Assembly: GCA_026415315.1 (NCBI GenBank)
Contig: JAOAHI010000012.1
Span: forward strand, 1 to 53,088
Length of the DNA: 53,088 nucleotides
Source of the DNA: Methylohalobius sp.
Lineage (GTDB): Bacteria > Pseudomonadota > Gammaproteobacteria > Methylococcales > Methylothermaceae
Reading direction: 5' to 3'
Shown here: positions 47,952-53,088 of the stretch, in pieces
How the letters are laid out: every line of letters begins with the position of its first letter
Position numbering within the stretch: position 1 is the stretch's first letter
Position numbers and translations under genes: made by a program
The notes under the pieces: generated by a model
What the model saw: only the letters and a program-made list of their open reading frames with translations
Database searches by the model: none
Told to the model about the DNA's origin: nothing

Positions 47952-50786
47952 ATGGCAAATTCATTGTCCACTTTTCTTGCGAGCTCTCCGTTCTACGGTG
48001 GTAACGCTGAGTTTCTGGAAGACCTTTACGAACGCTTCCTAACCGATCCAAACAGCCTCCCCTCTCACTGGCGCGAACATTTCCAAAAACTCCAGGCGAG
48101 TCTACCCCAACACTCCGACGTCCCGCATGCAGGTATCCGCAGCCGGTTTAAAGAGTTGGCCAGACGTCCGCCGCTCCAAGCAGAAATACCTGCCGCCGCT
48201 GAATTGGCCAAACACATTGCAGTCAATCAGCTCATAGACCAGCACCGACTGCTGGGTCATTTAGCCGCTGAAACCAATCCCTTGCCGCTGGCCCCTAAGC
48301 CTTATCTGCCGGAACTGGACCCAGTCCATTATCAACTCGACGAGAGAGATCTGGACACTGAATTCGACGCGTCTGCATTGGCTCCAGGTTCCCGCATGAA
48401 ACTGCGCGACATTCTGACCAAGCTCAGACGCACTTACTGCGGTCCGGTCGGCAGCGAGATCATGCATCTTACGCACAAAGAGGCTCGACAATGGCTCATA
48501 GAGCGTTTGGAAACCAGCGAAACCAGGCTGGAGCTGAGCGCCGAGCAGAAAAAGCACCTGCTCAAAGGGTTGATTGCCGCTGAGGGGATAGAAAAGTATC
48601 TGCACCGCCGCTACGTGGGTCAAAAACGCTTTTCGCTCGAAGGGGGTGAGAGCCTGATCCCACTTATAGACGAGCTGATCCAACACGCTGGAAGCCAAGG
48701 GGTGCGCGAAGTAGTCATCGGTATGGCCCACCGTGGGCGGTTGAACGTCTTGATTAACATTCTAGGCAAACAACCCAAAGCCTTGTTCGAGGAGTTTGAG
48801 GGCCTCTCCTCCCCACTGGAGGGAACCACGGGGGACGTCAAGTACCATATGGGGTTCTCCTCCGATGTCCAAACCCCAGGTGGGCCGGTACACTTAGCCC
48901 TGGCTTTTAATCCCTCGCATCTGGAAATTATCGATCCGGTGGTTCAAGGATCGGTGCGAGCACGTCAAGACCGCTACGGCGAAGGCGGCCATCAGCGCAT
49001 CCTACCGCTTTTGATCCACGGCGATGCGGCCTTCGCCGGCCAGGGGGTGGTCATGGAAACTTTGCAGATGGGCCAGACCCGCGCTTTTTACACGGGCGGC
49101 ACTGTGCACGTGGTGATCAACAACCAGATCGGCTTTACCACCAGCAACCCTCACGATGCCCGCTCGACCTTGTACGCCACCGATGTGGCTAAAATGGTGG
49201 AGGCGCCCGTATTCCACGTCAACGGCGACGACCCAGAGGCGGTGCTGTTCGTGGTGCGACTGGCCTTAGACTTCCGCCTGACCTTCCAACGCGACGTCGT
49301 CATCGATTTGGTCTGCTACCGCCGCCACGGTCACAACGAAGCCGATGAACCGGCGGTCACCCAACCGGTGATGTACCGCCACATCCGCAGCCATCCGAGC
49401 GTAGTCCAGCTCTATGCTCAAAAGCTGGTGGCGGAGAAAATCATAGATGCCGAGTGGTCTAAAGCGACGGAACAAGAGTACCTCCACGCTTTAGAGCAAG
49501 GCTACCCCACTTTACGCCCGGTGATCCAAAACAGCCACGCTACTCCTCGGGCGCCGTGGCACCGTTATCTCAAAGGACAGTGGGATATGCCTTACGACAA
49601 CGGCTTCCCGCAGGAGAAGTTGACGGCTTTGGCCCGCCAGTGGCTGGAAATACCAGAGGGCTTTGAACTCCACCCCAGAGTGGCCAAAATCTGGGAGGAT
49701 CGCCTGAAAATGACCCAAGGAGAGTTGCCGCTGGACTGGGGCTATGCGGAAAACATGGCGTATGCTACTCTGTTGACTGAAGGCGTCCCCATCCGTCTGA
49801 CGGGTCAAGACAGTGGGCGTGGAACATTCTTCCACCGTCACGGCATCGTGTATCACTACCGCACCGGCGAGCCTTATCTCCCGTTGACAAAAATTGCCGC
49901 TCTTAACGGCAGCCGTTTTTACCTGTACGACTCGCTTTTGTCGGAAGAGGGCGCACTCGGCTTTGAATACGGCTACAGCAGCGCCGCTCCGGAGGCTCTG
50001 GTGATCTGGGAAGCCCAGTTTGGAGATTTTGCCAACGTGGCGCAAGTCGTCATCGACCAGTTTATCAGCTCCGGCGAAGCCAAATGGGGCAGATTGTCTG
50101 GCCTGGTTCTATTTCTCCCCCATGGGTACGAAGGTCAAGGGCCAGAGCATTCATCTGCCCGTTTGGAGCGCTTTCTCCAGCTGTGTGCCGAAGATAACCT
50201 GCAGGTGTGCATACCCACCACTCCGGCCCAGATTTTTCACCTGCTCCGCCGCCAAGTCCACCGCCCCTACCGCAAGCCTCTGATTGTCTTAACTCCCAAA
50301 AGCCTGCTGCGCCATCGGCTGGCGGTCTCGACCCTGGAAGAACTAAGTCAGGGGCGGTTTGAACTGGTGATCGATGAAATCGATTCTCTAGATCCGCGCC
50401 AAGTCCACAAGATTATCTTGTGCGCCGGCAAGATTTATTACGAGCTTTTAGAGAGTCGCCGCCAGAAAAATCTAAACGATATCGCTATCCTACGTCTGGA
50501 GCAGCTTTATCCTTTTCCCTTCCAAGCCTTGGCGGCGGCTTTAGCGCGCTATCCTAATCTTAAGGAACTAATTTGGTGCCAGGAAGAACCCCAAAATCAA
50601 GGCGCCTGGTACCAAATCCGCCATTGCTTGGAGGCAGTAGCGGGCAAACTCCCCCTTGCCTACGTTGGGCGCCCGCCGGCAGCAGCGCCGGCCGAGGGCA
50701 CGTTCTTGATGCACGTCGAGCGTCAACACGCTATCATCGACGCTGCTCTTCACTCGGAAAAAGTCGCACTTAAAGCTTTGGGATAA
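47952..50786 (+). CDS. sucA: 2-oxoglutarate dehydrogenase E1 component
   Basis: 944 residues (E. coli 933). Thiamine-diphosphate enzyme: N-terminal SSPFYGGNAEFLEDLYERF E2-binding stretch, GMAHRGRLNVL, HLGDAAFAGQG-like IHGDAAFAGQG, and CYRRHGHNEADEP, which bind ThDP and Mg. It decarboxylates 2-oxoglutarate and passes the succinyl group to SucB. ATG 47952 is chosen as the family start (MANSLSTFLASS); no ribosome site is visible, and a TTG at 47898 keeps the frame open. SucB follows three bases after the stop. Confidence 0.97.
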   Translation: MANSLSTFLASSPFYGGNAEFLEDLYERFLTDPNSLPSHWREHFQKLQASLPQHSDVPHAGIRSRFKELARRPPLQAEIPAAAELAKHIAVNQLIDQHRLLGHLAAETNPLPLAPKPYLPELDPVHYQLDERDLDTEFDASALAPGSRMKLRDILTKLRRTYCGPVGSEIMHLTHKEARQWLIERLETSETRLELSAEQKKHLLKGLIAAEGIEKYLHRRYVGQKRFSLEGGESLIPLIDELIQHAGSQGVREVVIGMAHRGRLNVLINILGKQPKALFEEFEGLSSPLEGTTGDVKYHMGFSSDVQTPGGPVHLALAFNPSHLEIIDPVVQGSVRARQDRYGEGGHQRILPLLIHGDAAFAGQGVVMETLQMGQTRAFYTGGTVHVVINNQIGFTTSNPHDARSTLYATDVAKMVEAPVFHVNGDDPEAVLFVVRLALDFRLTFQRDVVIDLVCYRRHGHNEADEPAVTQPVMYRHIRSHPSVVQLYAQKLVAEKIIDAEWSKATEQEYLHALEQGYPTLRPVIQNSHATPRAPWHRYLKGQWDMPYDNGFPQEKLTALARQWLEIPEGFELHPRVAKIWEDRLKMTQGELPLDWGYAENMAYATLLTEGVPIRLTGQDSGRGTFFHRHGIVYHYRTGEPYLPLTKIAALNGSRFYLYDSLLSEEGALGFEYGYSSAAPEALVIWEAQFGDFANVAQVVIDQFISSGEAKWGRLSGLVLFLPHGYEGQGPEHSSARLERFLQLCAEDNLQVCIPTTPAQIFHLLRRQVHRPYRKPLIVLTPKSLLRHRLAVSTLEELSQGRFELVIDEIDSLDPRQVHKIILCAGKIYYELLESRRQKNLNDIAILRLEQLYPFPFQALAAALARYPNLKELIWCQEEPQNQGAWYQIRHCLEAVAGKLPLAYVGRPPAAAPAEGTFLMHVERQHAIIDAALHSEKVALKALG

Positions 50787-50789
50787 TCC

Positions 50790-51983
50790 ATGGAAATTCG
50801 CGTTCCTCCCCTGCCGGAGTCTGTCGCCGATGCCACCGTTGCCGCCTGGCATAAGAAAGAAGGCGAAGCGGTGAAAAAGGACGAAAAGCTAGTAGACCTT
50901 GAAACCGACAAAGTTGTCCTAGAGGTCCCAGCGCCCTCTGACGGTATCCTAGAGACAATCCATCGTCCAGAAGGCGATACCGTAAAGAGTGGAGAACTCT
51001 TAGCTAAGCTCAAACCGCAGGTGACCATAGAACAAGCAGCGCCAGCAGAGGCAAACTTAACCCCCCCCACCACGCTGCCTCCCTCCCCGCCTACTGCTTC
51101 TCCCTTCCAGCCGGGGTTAAGCCCTTCGGTTCGGCGCCTAATCGCCGAATCGGGCTTGAATCCGGAGCAAATCCCAGGTACCGGTAAAGATGGGAGGATC
51201 ACCAAAGAAGACGTTTTGGCCTATCTGGAGCGCCAGCCGAAGAAGGAAGAGGGTTTAAAGCCCATCTCCTCGCCTGGAGCACGACCCGAGCAGCGGGTAC
51301 CCATGACTCGAATCCGGGCTAGAATCGCCGAGCGTCTACTGGAAGTACAACGCAACACCGCCATGCTCACCACCTTCAACGAGGTGGACCTAGAGCAAGT
51401 GACTGCTATTCGCCGCCGTCACGGCGAAGCCTTCGAGAAAAAACACGGAGTCAAATTGGGCCTGATGAGCTTTTTCGTCAGGGCTGCGGTGGAAGCTTTA
51501 AAAGCTTTCCCAGTAGTCAACGCTAGCCTAGACGGAGAGGACGTAGTCTATCACGGCTATTACGATATCGGCATCGCAGTAGCCACCGACCGCGGCCTGG
51601 TCGTTCCTATCCTGCGCGATGCTGACCAAATGGATTTTGCCCAAATCGAGCGGCAAATCCAAACCTTTGCCACCCGCGCCCGCCAAGGCAACCTTACCTT
51701 GGAAGAGCTGACTGGCGGTACGTTCACCATCACCAATGGGGGCGTATTTGGCTCATTGCTCTCCACTCCTCTGCTTAATCCTCCTCAGAGCGCGATCTTG
51801 GGCATGCATGCAGTCAAGCCTAGGCCAGTGGTCGTGAACGATCAGATCGTCATTCGCCCGATGATGTATTTGGCTTTGACCTATGATCACCGCCTGATCG
51901 ACGGGCGCGAGGCGGTCCTGTTTCTGCGCACCGTCAAAGAAATTTTAGAAGCTCCAGAAAGGTTATTCTTAGGGATCGCCTAA
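50790..51983 (+). CDS. sucB: Dihydrolipoyl succinyltransferase E2
   Basis: 397 residues. Lipoyl domain with lysine in [10 protein letters not shown] (about residue 42), a Pro-rich linker (about 90-110), a peripheral-subunit-binding domain ([18 protein letters not shown]), and the catalytic domain ending in [15 protein letters not shown] with the active-site His. It transfers succinyl to CoA. No lpd follows; E3 must be elsewhere. Confidence 0.97.
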   Translation: MEIRVPPLPESVADATVAAWHKKEGEAVKKDEKLVDLETDKVVLEVPAPSDGILETIHRPEGDTVKSGELLAKLKPQVTIEQAAPAEANLTPPTTLPPSPPTASPFQPGLSPSVRRLIAESGLNPEQIPGTGKDGRITKEDVLAYLERQPKKEEGLKPISSPGARPEQRVPMTRIRARIAERLLEVQRNTAMLTTFNEVDLEQVTAIRRRHGEAFEKKHGVKLGLMSFFVRAAVEALKAFPVVNASLDGEDVVYHGYYDIGIAVATDRGLVVPILRDADQMDFAQIERQIQTFATRARQGNLTLEELTGGTFTITNGGVFGSLLSTPLLNPPQSAILGMHAVKPRPVVVNDQIVIRPMMYLALTYDHRLIDGREAVLFLRTVKEILEAPERLFLGIA

Positions 51984-52065
51984 CATACATTTCGTTCGTT
52001 TCTTGCTTCAAAGCGCCGCTGGCGCCACAATAGCTTGTGTATTCTCCCAAATCGGCTTCTAAGCC

Positions 52066-53069
52066 ATGCCTGAACTGACTTCCTCGCCCACCACCGACTC
52101 TAGGGCAGCTGAGCTTTTAGCTTTGATCCGCACCGTCGCCGATGAGCTTAAGCTCCCCAAAGAGCGATTGGAAGCCTTAAATCTTGACACCTCTTTTGAC
52201 CGCGAATTGGGCATGGACAGCTTAAGCCGTATGGAGCTTTTAGCGCGAGTAGAGCGGCATTTCGGCATCCGCCTACCCGAGCACGTGCTCGCTGAGACAG
52301 AAACCCCGCGCGACTTGCTTGCTGCGATTCAGGTTGCCCCAACCGAGAGTCTTAAAAGCCATTTAATAACCCCTTCTCCAGTTTCGGAGGCACAGGCTCT
52401 ACCGGTGCCAGAAACGGCTCACACTTTAATGCAGGTCCTGGCTTGGCATTGCCAACTCCATCCGCAGCGCCCCCACTTATGGTTAATTCAGGACGAGACA
52501 ACAGAGGAGGTCATCAGCTACGGCGAATTGTCCGCGATGGCTGAAAGGTTCGCTTGCGGTTTACAGAATTTAGGTTTGGAGCCGGGCGAAGCCTGCGCTC
52601 TGATGCTGCCCACGAGCAAAGACTACTTTTTTAGCTTTTTCGGGATCCTTTTAGCCGGGGCCATCCCTGTGCCCATTTATCCTCCAGCTCGCCTCTCTCA
52701 GCTGGAAGATCACCTACTCAGGCATGCTAGGATCCTAGACAACTGCCAAGCTAAACTGCTCGTGACGGTGCCAGAAGCAAAAGCGGTAGCCAGGTTACTC
52801 AAAGCTCATGTTCCCACTCTCGCTCAGATCGTTGCCCCTCAAACCTTGGCTAGCTCCTCAGGGGCGCCGCACCCTATCGCGCGCAGTGCCCAGGACATCG
52901 CCCTCCTTCAGTACACTTCAGGCAGCACGGGCACTCCAAAAGGAGTGGTACTCACTCACTACAACCTGTTGAGCAACATACGCGCCATGGGGCAAGCCAT
53001 AGAGGCCACTTCCAGCGATGTGTTTGTCAGTTGGTTGCCACTGTACCACGATATGGGATTGATTGGGGC
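52066..53069 (+). CDS. Carrier-protein plus fatty-acyl-AMP ligase (partial)
   Basis: First 334 residues of a longer protein, cut by the end of the true sequence. Residues 15-95 form an acyl-carrier-like domain with phosphopantetheine serine S52 in ELGMDSLSRMEL. After a linker comes an AMP-forming domain with YTSGSTGTPKG starting at residue 283 and LPLYHDMGLIG after it, as in FAAL/FadD-like ligases of polyketide and lipid synthases. It would load a fatty acid onto a carrier. Whether further domains follow is unknown. No good ribosome site precedes the ATG. It lies 82 bases after sucB; a TTGCTT-N17-CACAAT pair is a possible promoter. Confidence 0.85.
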
Positions 53070-53088
53070 CTGTCTCTTATACACATCT
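53070..53088 (+). other. Tn5/Nextera mosaic-end adapter, not genomic
   Basis: The last 19 bases are exactly CTGTCTCTTATACACATCT, the mosaic-end sequence attached in transposase-based library preparation. The reading frame happens to stay open through it, which would add false residues. Confidence 0.97.

Noticed and set aside
49512-50045. Antisense frame of 177 codons in sucA
   Set aside because: Shadow of a highly conserved enzyme; no independent signal.

Overview
The window looks like chromosomal DNA of a Gram-negative bacterium, most likely a gammaproteobacterium. The evidence is a complete Na+-translocating NADH:quinone reductase operon with its maturation genes apbE and nqrM, the pairs trxA-rho and uvrC-pgsA, hrpA, fabI, lptFG, sucAB and rpe-trpEGDC. 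It contains no rRNA, tRNA, CRISPR array, insertion sequence, prophage or replication origin that I can see. I cannot fix the genus; a deep-branching lineage such as Methylococcales or Chromatiales relatives is only a guess. The last 19 bases are the Tn5/Nextera mosaic-end adapter, so the true sequence stops at 53069.

Layout. 1-7.6 kb: start of purT (minus, cut by the edge), hrpA, a CYTH phosphatase, a SRPBCC membrane protein, cysQ, trxA and rho. 7.6-23.7 kb: one long minus-strand run, read from the right: nqrABCDEF, apbE, nqrM, a CBS-domain protein, acnA, uvrC, pgsA, aroF-type DAHP synthase, a fused thiS-thiG, and hemL. 24-31.4 kb: rpe-trpE-trpG-trpD-trpC, a glutaredoxin, a rubredoxin, a thermonuclease-like protein, a small membrane protein and fabI. 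31.4-37.4 kb: an AEC transporter, pyrF, a TauE/SafE-type membrane protein read in one frame with a sigma-54 activator, argG, two small proteins, and a YbhB/YbcL protein. 37.4-47.8 kb: envelope region with an O-antigen-ligase-like protein, a methyltransferase, a glycosyltransferase, an ELM1-family protein, an aspartyl/asparaginyl hydroxylase-like protein, a sulfotransferase, a TAM41-like nucleotidyltransferase, a metallophosphoesterase, lptG and lptF. 47.9-53.1 kb: sucA, sucB and the start of a large carrier-protein plus fatty-acyl-AMP-ligase protein.

The genes fit an aerobic, prototrophic, sodium-using heterotroph or autotroph: TCA-cycle steps (acnA, sucAB), a Na+ pump with its flavin and iron maturation factors, aromatic/tryptophan, arginine, pyrimidine, thiamine and haem biosynthesis. 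The envelope region suggests a modified (possibly sulfated and hydroxylated) surface glycan or lipid, but that is inference.

Three conserved genes do not read cleanly. thiSG has two one-base shifts that cancel each other, acnA has one shift near its 3' end, and the TauE/sigma-54 fusion joins across an A6 run where one base fewer would give a normal TAATG stop/start. These may be sequence errors or real; raw reads decide. The most interesting signals are that fusion junction, an intrinsic terminator lying inside the start of apbE, a perfect 10-bp hairpin that buries the lptF start codon, and the envelope cluster. Several genes missing from a long-frame view were found by hand: nqrM, rubredoxin, the purT start and the 3'-truncated acyl-AMP ligase.
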